Of a stretch of 64,000 nt of DNA, positions 31,609-43,584 are shown piece after piece; positions within the stretch are counted from its first letter, which is position 1, and each line of letters opens with the position of its first letter. Origin of the DNA: Fasciola hepatica (Eukaryota; Platyhelminthes; Trematoda; Plagiorchiida; Fasciolidae); NCBI GenBank assembly GCA_948099385.1, contig CANUEZ040000020.1, positions 5,550,501 through 5,614,500 of the forward strand, read 5' to 3'. Under the pieces are notes generated by a model. It saw nothing but the letters and a program-made list of their open reading frames with translations, did not search any database and had not been told where the DNA came from. The translations under genes and the position numbers were made by a program.

Positions 31609-32155
31609 GGTCGGTCACTGTCTCTATCTCTTCAATTGATTTAGTCGATATGGGGAATTTAATAAACAAAGACTGAAAATCGTGCGGAATGTTAGAAAAC
31701 AATCCTGTGATTCGGTGTGCATCTGTTCGGGCTGCAATACCCGTAAATTTAATGTCCGACGAAGGATCGATAAGCTGCAGCCTACATGAATCAACAAGTA
31801 ATTCATAGCGTTGCAGAAAATCGATTCCCAGTATGCCTGTGGGAACATCCGCAAGAATGAACGTCCACAGATACCGTCGTCATGGTCCCAGGTTGACCGC
31901 AAGCTGTCTTGTGCCGTAGGTAGGAATGGAGGAACCATTCGCCGCTGACAGCCGAAGCAAAGAAGCTCGTGGCTTGTCTTTACCAACCGGCAAGACAGAA
32001 ACTTGGGCCCCAGTATCGACTAGGAACCTAGCGTTAGTGCACGAATCATGCACGTAAAATAAACGGCCAACCTGAGACTGATTGCCGGCGAGTACGGCCG
32101 CTTCTACTCGCCGGCAGTGGCGTTTCCCGCCGCGTATGAACACGGCTGTCTGCAC
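31442..32155 (-). pseudogene. Gypsy aspartic protease and linker to RT
   Basis: Starts near 32155 and contains NARFLVDTGAQVSVLPVG (catalytic DTG) followed by GILGIDFLQRYELLVD, the typical second protease motif. TGA at 31880-31882 interrupts it. The frame then continues to 31442 through the linker ([20 protein letters not shown]), where a frameshift near 31525 moves to the RT frame. It overlaps the gag end in a different frame; whether the gag-pol shift is programmed or a mutation cannot be told from one copy. Confidence 0.8.
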
Positions 32156-32967
32156 CTACGGGCGGCTGGTCTGAAAACGCGGTGGAACCAACAAAAGCCG
32201 CTGGTAGGATGATCTGGTTTGGACGAGGCAGGTGAGGCGGATTCACGGTGGACGTGGGCAGTAGAGGGCGCCCGTTCGTGCCGTTGTTTACGTGGGCTAC
32301 TGCGAGGAGTGGGTATTTTAACTCTGTCCTTGAAGGACAGGCGGCGCTGGATGGATCGAGAGTGCCGAGGCCTCTCCAGCGATTCATCCAGTTCAACACC
32401 CCTAGGATTGCGCGATGTCGTGACAATGAGGGGATTAGCCCCACTGCCGACACGTGCGCCAATCTTGTCAGCCACGGCAGCTGCTTGTTCCAAGGACGAG
32501 TCCTCGAGGAGAGCAGTAACGGTGTTCTGACCATGGGAAGGTAGAGAGTCCAACCACAGTTCCTTAACTATCTCCGAATCCTTATCGGCGGGCCCTGCCA
32601 AGGACCGGAGATGAGCTAGGTGGCGGCTGGGTTTAGTATCCCCTATGGGGTGCCGTGCCAGTAGCTGGCGTAACCGTTCCTCCCGTGAAGGAAGGAAATG
32701 TTGCAGTATGGCCTCCTTAAGCCGATCGTACGGCTGCACTTGAGGAGGATTTAATACTAAATCCCTCACCGAGGCGATAACATCACCTGGGATTGCCTCT
32801 AAGGCATAGGAAAATCGTTGGCGTTGGCCAATGATCCTACGTGCCTCAAATTGAAGCTCTAAGGCTGCAAACCAAACCTCAGGACCATGTGGGATAAACG
32901 CCACAGGTTTAAAGGCAACCGCAGACAGGGTGAGATCTGTGGCAAGCTGTACCTTATCCTCTGACAT
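32104..32967 (-). CDS. Gypsy gag, CsRn1-type
   Basis: 287 intact codons from ATG 32967. Residues 20-130 resemble a retrotransposon capsid core (WFAALELQFEARRI, RFSYALEAIPGDVI, YDRLKEAILQHFLPSREER, RLRQLLARHPIGDTKPSRHL). Arg/Ser/Pro-rich sequence leads to FCWFHRVFRPAARRCRQPC near residues 256-274, a CX2HX9CX3C motif instead of the usual CCHC knuckle. That motif is diagnostic for the CsRn1 branch of Ty3/Gypsy. Gag packages element RNA in virus-like particles. It is the only undamaged gene of this element. The stop at 32104 precedes the protease frame. Confidence 0.85.
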   Translation of the reverse strand: MSEDKVQLATDLTLSAVAFKPVAFIPHGPEVWFAALELQFEARRIIGQRQRFSYALEAIPGDVIASVRDLVLNPPQVQPYDRLKEAILQHFLPSREERLRQLLARHPIGDTKPSRHLAHLRSLAGPADKDSEIVKELWLDSLPSHGQNTVTALLEDSSLEQAAAVADKIGARVGSGANPLIVTTSRNPRGVELDESLERPRHSRSIQRRLSFKDRVKIPTPRSSPRKQRHERAPSTAHVHRESASPASSKPDHPTSGFCWFHRVFRPAARRCRQPCSYAAGNATAGE

Positions 32968-33083
32968 GGTTACGTTGCGATAATGTATCGTAAAAAATAT
33001 ATATCGTGCAACGAAAGGAGAACGTGAAACAGCAAAAAATCACAGACTCACCGGGCGGGCGAATAATCCAGGAGGTTCTGGAA

Positions 33084-33099
33084 GTTTCGGGCTCACCAA
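33084..33099 (-). other. Gypsy primer-binding site
   Basis: The minus strand reads TTGGTGAGCCCGAAAC directly after the 5' LTR. Its first 12 bases from TGG differ at one place from the complement of animal tRNA-Trp 3' ends, consistent with CsRn1-group priming. Confidence 0.65.
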
Positions 33100-33512
33100 T
33101 ATAGAAGACGTTCGAGAGCGGCTGGCGAACGTGTCTCCTATCGGGTCTAGCAGCGGAATACCAACGATATCCCCTCTATCGGACGAATAGAGAAGATGCA
33201 AGTCGGTTTACAGATGCGAGGTGTATTCTATATATCGTGGCACCGAAACAGTACCGATACGAGAGATACACCGAACGGAAAACGGAACGAAACGCGACGG
33301 CTGTGCAGAGAGCGAACCGCGAGCGAACGACCGAAAGTGAAAGTGATTCAAAACGAGGTCGACGGAAACCTCGGAAAAGTCAGTCCAGTAAAACGTAGGC
33401 AACCGGAGGACACTGATGTCAATGTCAAACGTCAGAAAAGATCGTGGAGAAAATAGATCCAAAATGGTGTCCAGAAAATAGTCATTTTCTCAAAACGATC
33501 GAGGTCACTACA
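33100..33512 (-). repeat. Gypsy LTR (5' LTR of the element)
   Basis: 413 bp, the partner of 27895-28307, about 99.5% identical. Confidence 0.92.
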
Positions 33513-33752
33513 TACTAAACTGAGCTGAACTGATGTTTTAAGTAGGTAACCATTGACTTAGAATTTTTAGGCTCTGATAACCGCACGAACTTTTTCGAAG
33601 GTAGACAGTTTCTTCAATAACCGTGTTGCGCACTCACTGAATGTCGCTGCTTATCTAACGTAGACGTTGTAAGCCGGTCGGCCTTTGCGAACTACGACCA
33701 ACTTTTTGTAAAGACTCTATACAGTTTCCGGCGTGTTCTCCAGCAATTGCAG

Positions 33753-33880
33753 TGTAACGACTGGCTCTAGACCATTATGCTAATTGCTGGTTGATGTAAG
33801 TGTTGGTGCCTGTTAATAGACTTATTGAGCTTCGGCTCACTGAGCCTTCTGCGCTTTTGAAGCCCAGAGTCAATGGGAAG
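33753..33880 (+). repeat. Diverged solo LTR related to the TRIM at 23808
   Basis: Starts TGTAACGACTGGCTC and shares gatgtaagtgttggtgcc, then gacttattgagcttcggctca and a gcgcttttg block, in the same order and spacing as the TRIM LTR. The right end fades near 33880. No second LTR is nearby. Confidence 0.6.
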
Positions 33881-34892
33881 TCGTGCAGGTGATGTTGCCT
33901 TTTTCTCAATATTCTACTACTTCCCAGCGTTATTGACCGTTCACTTCCTCTTATGCTCATAGATTGTGGATCAAGATTATATCATTGAGTGAAGCCCCCT
34001 TGATATTGGTCTGCAGGCTTCCGTTCTGTCCTGCAGAAGCCGGTAATTCCCTAATAGAGCAGACGCGATAAGTTAAGATTCAATACTCGTTTACGCACCT
34101 TGCATCACTGGGTGATTTTAATGCTCCCGGTGTTTACAGGGTAAGACATAACACTTTGGACAGTAACTTCCGCGAATCCTTCGTTGGACTGATAGTTGCA
34201 AGTTTTTAAACCCAACAGGTTATGTGCAAAACAAGGTACGGGCTGGGCCTGAACACATCTCTTCAACGATTTTTTCTGTGATCACAATCTTTCCTCTGCA
34301 TCCTCTTGTAAAGAGCGACCATATGGTTCCAGGTCGCCTGAAGTAGGATCCTTCAAACGGGTTAATTTCCACCAGCTCAGGAACTTACGAAACTCTGATC
34401 AACATCAAGATAGACTACATCAGTGAGGTAACGGGACAAGATCCCGATGCTGTGGACCATCTGTTCGTACTAATAGCTTGGAATAAAGCAAGAAACGTCC
34501 ATTCCTGAAGAGTATTCGTCGCGCACTTAGTGTCTTCTGGACTTCTGTTGCCACGTGGGAACCTGATAATCAGTTTACTAAAATATAATTTAAAGAATAT
34601 TATGGTTGTTCAAATTCATGATGTGGAAGTTCCACAGCCTGATTATCAGGGGAATTTAAAAGAATCTTTGATGCTCTAATCCGTACTTGAAGACGCTCAC
34701 GAAGGGATTGTAGTCAGTGGGGACGAAGTCCTAAACTAAAGTGGTAAACGAGGAATTAAGGGCGAGTCCTTAGTTAGACTTAGAGATTGGGTCTTTGCTG
34801 TTCATGTTTGTTATTGTTCACTTGATTTATGATGCGCGACATTTATCCTTACATTTTCTCTTCTGTCGTCCTCAGGTGTGTGATTTTTCGCG
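33881..34892 (+). other. Upstream region of NUF2-like gene with LINE endonuclease relic
   Basis: Around 34110-34135 the plus strand reads LGDFNAPGV, a LINE endonuclease motif. Another frame near 34300-34340 reads LHPLVKSDHMVPGRLK, resembling the terminal SDH motif. Everything between is frameshifted. The rest shows nothing identifiable. The promoter of the gene starting at 34893 should lie here, but no core element is evident. Confidence 0.4.
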
Positions 34893-37800
34893 ATGTGCTC
34901 CGTTGAAGGTATGTTAATTTACTGCTCTTCTCAGGCTTTGAAATAGCGTTATCCAACGCAGAGATTATTCGATCGATTTACAAGTTGACGGGAAAAGACA
35001 TAGAATCTGTTGACTCATTGACACGGGGTAACGTTGATTCACCATTTATGACTAATAGACTTCAGCCGACTTTCAAGACGAAATCCTTTGGCAGCTAGTT
35101 ACTATCATATTTGACATGCCACCTGTTCCTTTTAAACGGATATTCTTAATCAAATTAATAAATAAGCTGGTCGAAGATCTTCAATTTCCTTATCCGCTGC
35201 GTATTGGCGATTTCGGAGAAGAGCGCGATCTTAAAAAATGGCTTCCATTCTTATCCTGTTTGATTCTTTTCATCGAAAACCAGTCTAAGTTGAGATTCGG
35301 AGAAGAGGTTTGACACCATTTAATCCTTCTAATGTACAAAACCATTTAGCTGCTAATCGAAATGAGAGCAGCAAAAATCGCTCACGCGAATCTGCTTGAA
35401 GTGATATCCGTTAAAGAAAAACAGTTGGAAGCACTACATACAGAACGACGCTCAAAGCAGTCCACGATTGACCAGTTGCTTCGCCGTGTCGATGAATTGA
35501 CCATACAGGTTCGAGAAACTCAGAAGGCGGCTGCTGAAGCAGAGGCCCAGTTTGATTCAATGAAAGCAGAAAATGTCAATGCGAAAAAACAGGTGATTAT
35601 ATGCCATTTTTCATGTTCTACTTTTTTGGCAAGTGCATTGCCTCGTAAGTACATGAACCATTGGGTAGCGATGGTCTCAAGGATAACGAGATTTCTTCGC
35701 AAAATTCTGAATGCAACAGCAATTGTCTCTTCACTATACAAGCGTCAGACAGTTCGGTTTTCAGTGCCCGTGGTGAATCTGTAATCGGGATTGTCCAAAG
35801 CGTGTGCGCCGAACGTGCACAGGTAAATGGGATCACAGTCGGCATTTGTGTTCGGTTCGCCGCTATGGTTCTAGTTGGGAAGTTAAAACGAGAAAAGCTT
35901 TTTCAGGCAAGCCATTAACCAGCTTGAGCTCGCCAGGCCGGATCGAATAATGAATAGCCAATGATTTATCGGATCACTCATGACGTAACTCCTTTTTCTG
36001 ATCGAGTAGCCATCTACAGTGCGGCGCAGAATGAGTCAACGGATCAATAATCACACTAACAGAGCGTTTTTATCAACCTAATCGGCCCAACAGGGCTTGA
36101 ACCTAACTGAACGCCCGAGTTCGGGAATGTTTGAGTTTTGCTCCGTATACCGCGTAGTAATTTCTGTGCAAGGAGTTGTTGTCTCCCAGTTCTACTAGAG
36201 CAGGTTGGAGCGATCGGAGTCACAAGCTGAGATCCAGTGCACAGGTTTCCCGGGAGTCATAACATGATTCCTGTGTTTGGCAGCAAGAACAGGCCGAAAG
36301 TCCATGCTTGTCGTCTTTTTTATTACATGCTTGCGCATGAGTGCAGCGAAAGAGGCATTCACTCTATTACGACATTCAAAATAACCGGCGGATGGGTCAG
36401 TTTTTTCTGCGGAATGTATTTGCTCATTTAAAAGTGGAAACAATCAGTTCCCCTCCCTTTTTGACTGAATTGTGAGTTTCTTAACTTTCTGCAAACCTCA
36501 GTGTAGTACAGTGCAACTTAACCCTGACAGTTAGAGTGGAGGACGACATGAAATCCCGCTTGGCCAGGCGTGGGAACGAGCCGGGCGACGGTATAACTAT
36601 CCACCTGTGTATCCACCATTGCGAGGCGGTTATTTACTGAGACAAAGCCCATTGGGACATCGACAAAGCTAACCAAATGTTACAAACATACTTATTTGCA
36701 AAGTTGCTGTCCTGTCCACCTAAAGACAGTCAACATCCAGACAGGATAGCAGTCATGTGGTTCGCATGCCGTCGTTTACTCTCTTGCTTTTAGTACCTTG
36801 GACATAGCGGCGTTTTTTAATCAACAACTAGCCACAGTTGCGTTTCAGCAATCAACTATTTACCAAGTAGTATATACACTCCACCACGCTATGACTTCGG
36901 GTCCTCTTGCAGGAGCAAACCGTGTTAAATATTTCGGTGTAACTTTGCAAGAGAACCTGCATCGGTCTTTACATCCTGAAATTATCACTGGAAAATTGCG
37001 TCTATTGGTCTTTCAAATTTGTAAACTTTGATAGTTCGGTGTTCTACCTCCGTATACCTCCCATAGTTCTGTTTTGTTCTCCAAAAAAGAACCACTCTTC
37101 GTAGAGATTTTCACAGTATCATTCTGTTTTCTGATATAGCACTAAGAGACCTCATTTATGACTTATGTGATAAGCAGATAAGATCATTGCTGATTGTCCA
37201 CACCCACTACAGTGAGACCTTTTTCTCAGCCAGCCACACCCGTCAACCCGTTCCGTGTTACCACTTCTTCCTTCAAAATTATCGCTTTGCAGAACCATTC
37301 CTTGCTCGTGTTTCAACAAACAATGCCGAGGTCGGAAATAGTGCATTGGGTACCAGTTTAGAGACTGTTCTGTCACAGCGTATCCAGCTTAGTAGACTTG
37401 GGGGTTGGTTGGAGTACGTGCTGCGGAGACATTGAGGGATATGGTTACGAACCGTGGTCAGTGGCGATCGTGTTGTCACTTTCTGTCAAATCAGAATGAT
37501 TGATCAATGTGCGTTTGTACAGTTAAACTGTGTATTCCGTGTGTTGGCTAGTAGGACGTTCTTTCCTTTTCCTACCCCTGTAGGTCCATTCCGTGTCCAC
37601 CTTGTATATTCATTTCTGTTGCTGTATGCAACATGGTGCGAAAGGCAGCGGTCAGTGAAGCTTGCCCAGCTGTTTATTTCTGCGTGAAAATAGTGATGAA
37701 CCGAGACTACACGGAAAAGTTTTGGTAACCCTGATACCAAAACAGTGCAGGAGTAATCGGTTTGGATTTAATCGCCACAGGTCCAGTAGTTGCTTGCTCG

Positions 37801-40800
37801 TATACTTCGCGTGTCCTCTGCGATGAAAGATCGCTACTAATTGCATTCAGTACCGTCAGATGCCCACAATGCCTGTCATCAAGCTTGTTGGTAAAGCCAG
37901 GTGGATTGGGATTATCATCTGACTTCATATCTTGTGCCCGGAAATTCGCCGTTGGACGTCCCATGGCAAACTGGGTCGACGGAACCCTCGAACGTAAACG
38001 AAGTGGTAATTAGTATCCCTAAAAGTCCAGTGATATCCTCTTGCATTTCTTGGGTTTCAGTGATGACCTTCTCACCAACACTTAGAACAGTATTCATAGT
38101 TTCACCAACTACATCTTTGACCACTGTTGTCTGCGGTGCCCACCTTTTGGCGTGCCGTCAGCTAAAGGTTACCGTGATCGCTCTAGCTTTTGTTACTGAG
38201 TTCTCCTCAGAACGAGAGATTCACAACCCAGCACTCCATTTCGACCCCACTGTGACCGGTAGTGGTCGAGTGGCTTATAGCGTTTGATTACCACCTTTAG
38301 GGTCCCGAGTTCGGATCTCCGCGATCACCGTTTACTTTGGTGATAGATAGTAATCTAGTGTCGTCCAGGTCGTCACCATACTTGAACTACGGGGATCTTA
38401 TGTTGTTCTGCACTTTTTCTTAGGGTCTGGTTGTAGCTTATCTCTAATAGTGCAGTCGGTGTTCGTGGCTGTGGGGTATGCCGTTTTCACTGCATTCCTG
38501 CTAAAACATGATAAAATATCACATTCTCATCGGTTCTTGTCGGCTTTTCATCTAGTAAATCGGTTTTTGACATGTGACTGGTCTTGCCCTGGGAGCATTG
38601 AAAAACGTTCGGTTTCCTTTTACCTTCGCCGAAATGTTTATTCTATGCAAGGCCCATCTTCGACGTCTGAGTACTGAGGTGGTTTTGTATAAAGTCTCGT
38701 GTTCCTTCCTATCCTTCGACTCAAAGCCACCACCTCGCCGAGGACCTCGCATTGACCTCTTTTCAGTCACTGATCCGTCGTTTGGCAGTTGTTTTATTTT
38801 TTCCTGCCGTGGATTCTGTCGCCAGAAATTTGTTTCTTTGGCCCCGGATCCTTTTTTTCTGATGGTCTACCCCGACGATCTCAATCAATTGCACTGTTGG
38901 TTCTAACTCTTCATTCGTTTTACAAGCTTCGGAATCGTAAAACACCCTTTTCCTCGTATTTCCTAGATCTTCACACGCAGGAGCATGAATGAAGAGCTGG
39001 TTTTCAAATATCTGCCATCGAAACTGATCCTTTGTCGCACAATGTCCACAGATGGATTAGCCGCTTCTGCTGTAAATTGTTCATTCGATAATATCAAAAA
39101 TGTTCGAGTGATACTGAGAGATAACAACCACAAGTAGAGTCCTAAAACCGGTGTTATTAGCGTAATATAGTAAACTGGAATGTGGATTCCGTGTAAATTT
39201 TCTGTCAGGAGATGGAATCAGTAATAACGGCATACTAACGTCCTGTTAAATGTTATTGCTTGAATCGGCTACCCAGTAGAACCATCATTTATGTCCTTTT
39301 GCTGCTTTTCAGTGCGAGACGCTACAAAATGAAATCCTGTCAATGAAAGAGGATTTTGAAGCATGTAGCAAACGTCGACTTCGGGATATTCATTCCCTAC
39401 CTGAAATGAATGCGGAATTGCAGGAACGACTAATGTCGGTAGAAATTGAAATGCACCGTGCATTCGAGGTTCGGAATAGCACGATGGATCAGATAACAGG
39501 GATTAACCGATACGAACCACTATTGGACCAGTTAAAAGACATTTTGGCCGAAACAGAGGAATGGAAGACAAAGTACATTACCGTTCACCAAACTGAGAAA
39601 GTGAGTTTCCCATGTTTGCCTTCATTTGGCAGTGTATGCCTTTCGCTGTTTACCTAACTCGCGGTGTGCGACCTATCTAAACTCAAATTACTAAGCTAAG
39701 AAAGTAGAAATGCCGGTGTTCAGTTGCGTTATTTTTCTACCGTGATTTCATAATACATCGTTTTAAAACCTTTATTTGAACCAATGTCTTGATACCTTCC
39801 TTTTTAGTCGCAGTTTGAGTGCTCTGTTCAACTATCAGACGAGGTCAATGGGGATGAGAGATAAATTCTGCCATTAGGAACGTAGTAGATTTTTCAGACA
39901 TTAGAACTGAATAAGCAGTTCAGCGACCCACTTTTGTTACCAAATGCCCATTATTGACTTTGGTTTTTTCGCTGAATTGGACGGCTGAATTTCTGACATG
40001 TCATCGCTACATACAATGCGATGGTGCCGTAGTCTTCCGTGTGTACATACCGGTTGAAGTTTATCTGCTCAAATGATGAATGTCTACGTTGCCTTACAAT
40101 TTTGAAATAACGAAGTCGGGTGTAAAATCAACACAGTCAAGAATATCTACATATTATTGAGTCAGGGGGTCATAAAAACTCCCCTGAGGGAAAATCTCAG
40201 GTTTTACGACAGCCTGTCAAGATGTGCCATCCAAACAATTGGTCTCGGTATATCGTCATCATCGGTTGTCCGTAAATCCTTCTGAGCGTGACGTTTCCGC
40301 GTAGTTTAGCCTTTCCCTCTGGTGCAAAAATCGGGTCATAAAAGCCGCCTGACACTCTTGAGCACCCCATATTTCAAACTGAGTCCGAATTCCACATCAC
40401 TGACGAATTTCGTAAACACGTAGCGACCTTTTTATTAGATTCTTGATTTGTATTCTCCGTTGCACCAGCGATTGGTTTGTGTTTCGAATTCGCTGGGGTT
40501 ATGTTTCTCCCGGGCATTGTGTAACGAGTGAGTTGCTTTATTTCTCCGCAGCAGACAGTTTTTCATTGACTTGTATACCTTGCTGTTTATTTAGAAGTGA
40601 TCGTGCTGGAAGCGAAAGTCAGCGAACGACTTTTATTTGCATTATGACGTACGTGATCTGTGCGCAGTTCATTTGACCTGTGATCGTCAAACGTTCACTA
40701 TCGTAACCAACGGCGCCCCTCGTTCGAATTTTGCCACCGACGGTCACTTCTCTCTACGGCAACCTTTGATTGAATGGAACATCGCCCTGGTTGCCCACAT

Positions 40801-43513
40801 TAAACCGATGATCAACTTGAAAGACTTCCTTTCACTTGATCGAGAGTCTGTGCACGGCACGATCTGCCGTTTCGAAGCCGAAAATTTCCATGATAATGAA
40901 ATGAGTCTTCCGAAAAGCAAACCGGGGTTCTCAGCGTACCTTCATACCTCGAATCAACCGGTACCCAACAGCCCTGGCAATGCCAGAAAAGCGTTCAGCT
41001 CTTTCGAGCGCATGTGCTTCGTAAACCCGAGGGTGATTATTCAGCAGCAGCATAATCACCTACTACGGAATAAGAGCACACTGAATGAGTCAGATATAAT
41101 TTCCGCTCAGCGTTGAATTCAGTTCTGCAGCGACCGCTTCATGGCTGGTGAGGTGTAGTACTGCAGGTAACTGATTAATTTTGGTTCGAGAAAAGTGCTC
41201 ATAGCGCGATAGCAAGGGTGATGTAGAAATACACTTGCTGAGGTTTGGGTAAAAAGAATGTAACTCACTAGCCAGAACCTTTCGGGAGAAATTCGCACGT
41301 GAGTTGTAGCATTCGAACATTACCAAGTGGGTTAGCTTATTTCAGGACAATTCACTACCTTAGAATACATGCCTCAGGGATCGGAAAATTAGTTGAAGGT
41401 CTTTAACAAGCAGTCCGGGGAATAATACAGGGGACGTGAAGAGCCATAGAGGTGGAACACATGGGTGAACAAAGTTTTTTAGATGAGATGAACTGCAGTA
41501 CCAAGGGATTTGGAGCATTATGTTCACACCGCGGAAACTCCCGGTTAATAATAACGCTGAATTACTCCACTGATGAATTGTTTCCAATGCGCTCACCGTT
41601 TGTGAACAGTGAAAGAGTGGATTCAAAAAGGATACTTGACCCCTTTTGTGGTTACAAAACAAAACATTAGGAGATTTTATGGGTTTCATTCGCAAATTGT
41701 AGATGGAGGACGGGGTAGCAAGCTCGACTGTGTCATCGTCCTCCTATTTGACAAGCACACAATCATCGTGGAGGAGCTTCTGCTCCGAAATCGTGTAACC
41801 TGTTGCCACCGGAAAAGTGATTAAGTAGTCAGCGCACATTGCTCGGATGAATTCCATTATCCGTCATGGTCTGTAGTAGCTGTTAAATGCGCCGCTGTAA
41901 TCGCAGAAAAAAAACACTAACCACCATACATTTTCGATCGAGTGAAAGTAGAACAGAATGTGACGGAAGCGGGGACGTCTAGGGTTGAAGGTGAACGACG
42001 GTAGGCAAATTAGTTGGGAGGTCGTCTGTAATAGTAATCTTTCGAACATCTGGAGGGCAACGGAAGTGAATGCCACCAGGCGAAACTTATCCGTTCCTTT
42101 CTTGGGTACCGATGTAATGAAGGCCACCCGCAGTCGGGGATTTTCACATCCCTTTTGCACAATCAGCGATAGTCCATCAGGACGGCATGCTTTAAGAAAC
42201 GACTGAGGGATTCCAAACAGCGGTTAGCATCGAAGCTCGAGGCAGATACTGGTAAAGTTCACGTTTAGTTCTTCAACATTTATCGCTGTTGAATGTTTGT
42301 CGTAAGAGCCTTCCGGGTTTCGCGGCCGCTGTTATTTGCCAGAAGATGACATTCCGTTTATCTACCTCGGATTCGGTTTGGTTGGAGAAAATGAACCAAA
42401 CTGAACTGGATAAAAATCCGACCAAGGGATAGTTTTTGTTTTGTATGCACATTACTTTTACGAAGCACATGTTATATACAGTTTCCATTGGGCAGCAGAT
42501 CTAAAAGGTGGTCACAGAATAATTATAAATCTGGGCGAGAGAAAATATTTAGGTCCAGTTCTGCAATTGGGTTCTCAAGTCTCACGAGGTTTTCCGGAGT
42601 GCATTGGCGTTCACAAGTCTTCCTGTAGCGACACTGCGTAAAATATTAATGATTATTCTTCCGGACCCGACTGGATACAGTATCCAGGAGACAAACAGAT
42701 GAGTCCACAATGGAAGGTAAACTGGAGAACGTCTAAAAGACTAGATCTCAGTGACCACCTTATAGCTTACAACCATGGTGCAGGAAGCCTTAATACGAGG
42801 TACCATACCATAACGAGTACTCGCGCTTTGCTATGGCCAATTGTAAGAAGTAGTGCACAAATTTGGCAGATAAGATAGAGATCGCCTCAGGTGCCGGTAA
42901 ACTATTTTGATTTATTTGCGACGCTTCGGATGGCTGTAGCGAGTCCGTTCTACGTGATGCAACAGGACAGCAGTGAAGGGAAATAAAACGCGGGATTAAG
43001 CGTTTCAATTTGCTTCTCAACGGGCTAAAACTTTCTCGCTTAAAAATAAATATCGCCGTCTTGGCCTTGACAGCTGGGCGATATTAACTGCGAGTCACCA
43101 AGTGCAACGGACACACAGCGGAACTCGATAAGACTGGTCTGTCCGCCGGCTGGAGGGGAAAGCTGGATGTAGCACAGAACCGCGTTGATTAGTGACGACC
43201 AAAACAAGTCACCATCTCTATCGCTCGTATATTCTTTTCTGACGATCTTGCGGAAATCGAGAATAGAACAATCACGAAGGGAATAATAAAATGAAAAATA
43301 TACTTTGAGGAAATGAGATGTACAATGGCGTGAAAGGTTTCACATTTAGTATAATAATGAGGAAATTAAAGTGCTCAGTAACCAAACCGTTTCGTAGAAA
43401 AATGATATTCTGATAGAAATCTGCGGTTCAGTTTACTTCGAACAACCATTAGCCATACATTCGGTGCGGTGGCTTCGGCTGTTTTCTCAGCGGTAACCTC
43501 AATCGGATATAAT

Positions 43514-43584
<71 letters not shown>

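Larger units (their letters stand above)
27895..33512 (-). mobile_element. CsRn1-like Ty3/Gypsy LTR retrotransposon
   Basis: A 5618-bp element on the minus strand with 413-bp LTRs that differ at only two noted positions, a primer site next to the 5' LTR and a polypurine tract next to the 3' LTR. The order is gag, protease, RT, RNase H, integrase. Gag ends in a CX2HX9CX3C motif, the unusual Cys motif described for CsRn1 of Clonorchis, and the primer site resembles a tRNA-Trp complement as in that group. The flanks share TAAACT (27889-27894 and 33516-33521), although three bases intervene on the right, so the target duplication is uncertain. Multiple stops and frameshifts break pol. Confidence 0.9.
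36628..39333 (+). repeat. 2.7-kb duplicated segment, copy A (contiguous with exon 5)
   Basis: 2706 bp that recur at 44325-47030 with a constant offset of 7697. A handful of mismatches lie in the first 250 bp; the rest looks identical. The right edge lies 21 bases inside NUF2 exon 5, so the exon acceptor is part of the repeat. It contains a LINE RT thumb relic (36905-37031), an RTE 3' end (37314-37697) and a tRNA-like sequence (38257-38329). Confidence 0.92.

Noticed and set aside
40180..40205. Small palindrome cctgag...ctcagg
   Set aside because: A six-base stem in intron sequence is expected by chance and has no supporting context.
40637..41116. 159-codon open frame in NUF2 intron 5 as a nested gene
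   Set aside because: No recognisable domain, no compositional signal and no flanking transcription features; listed only as intron content.
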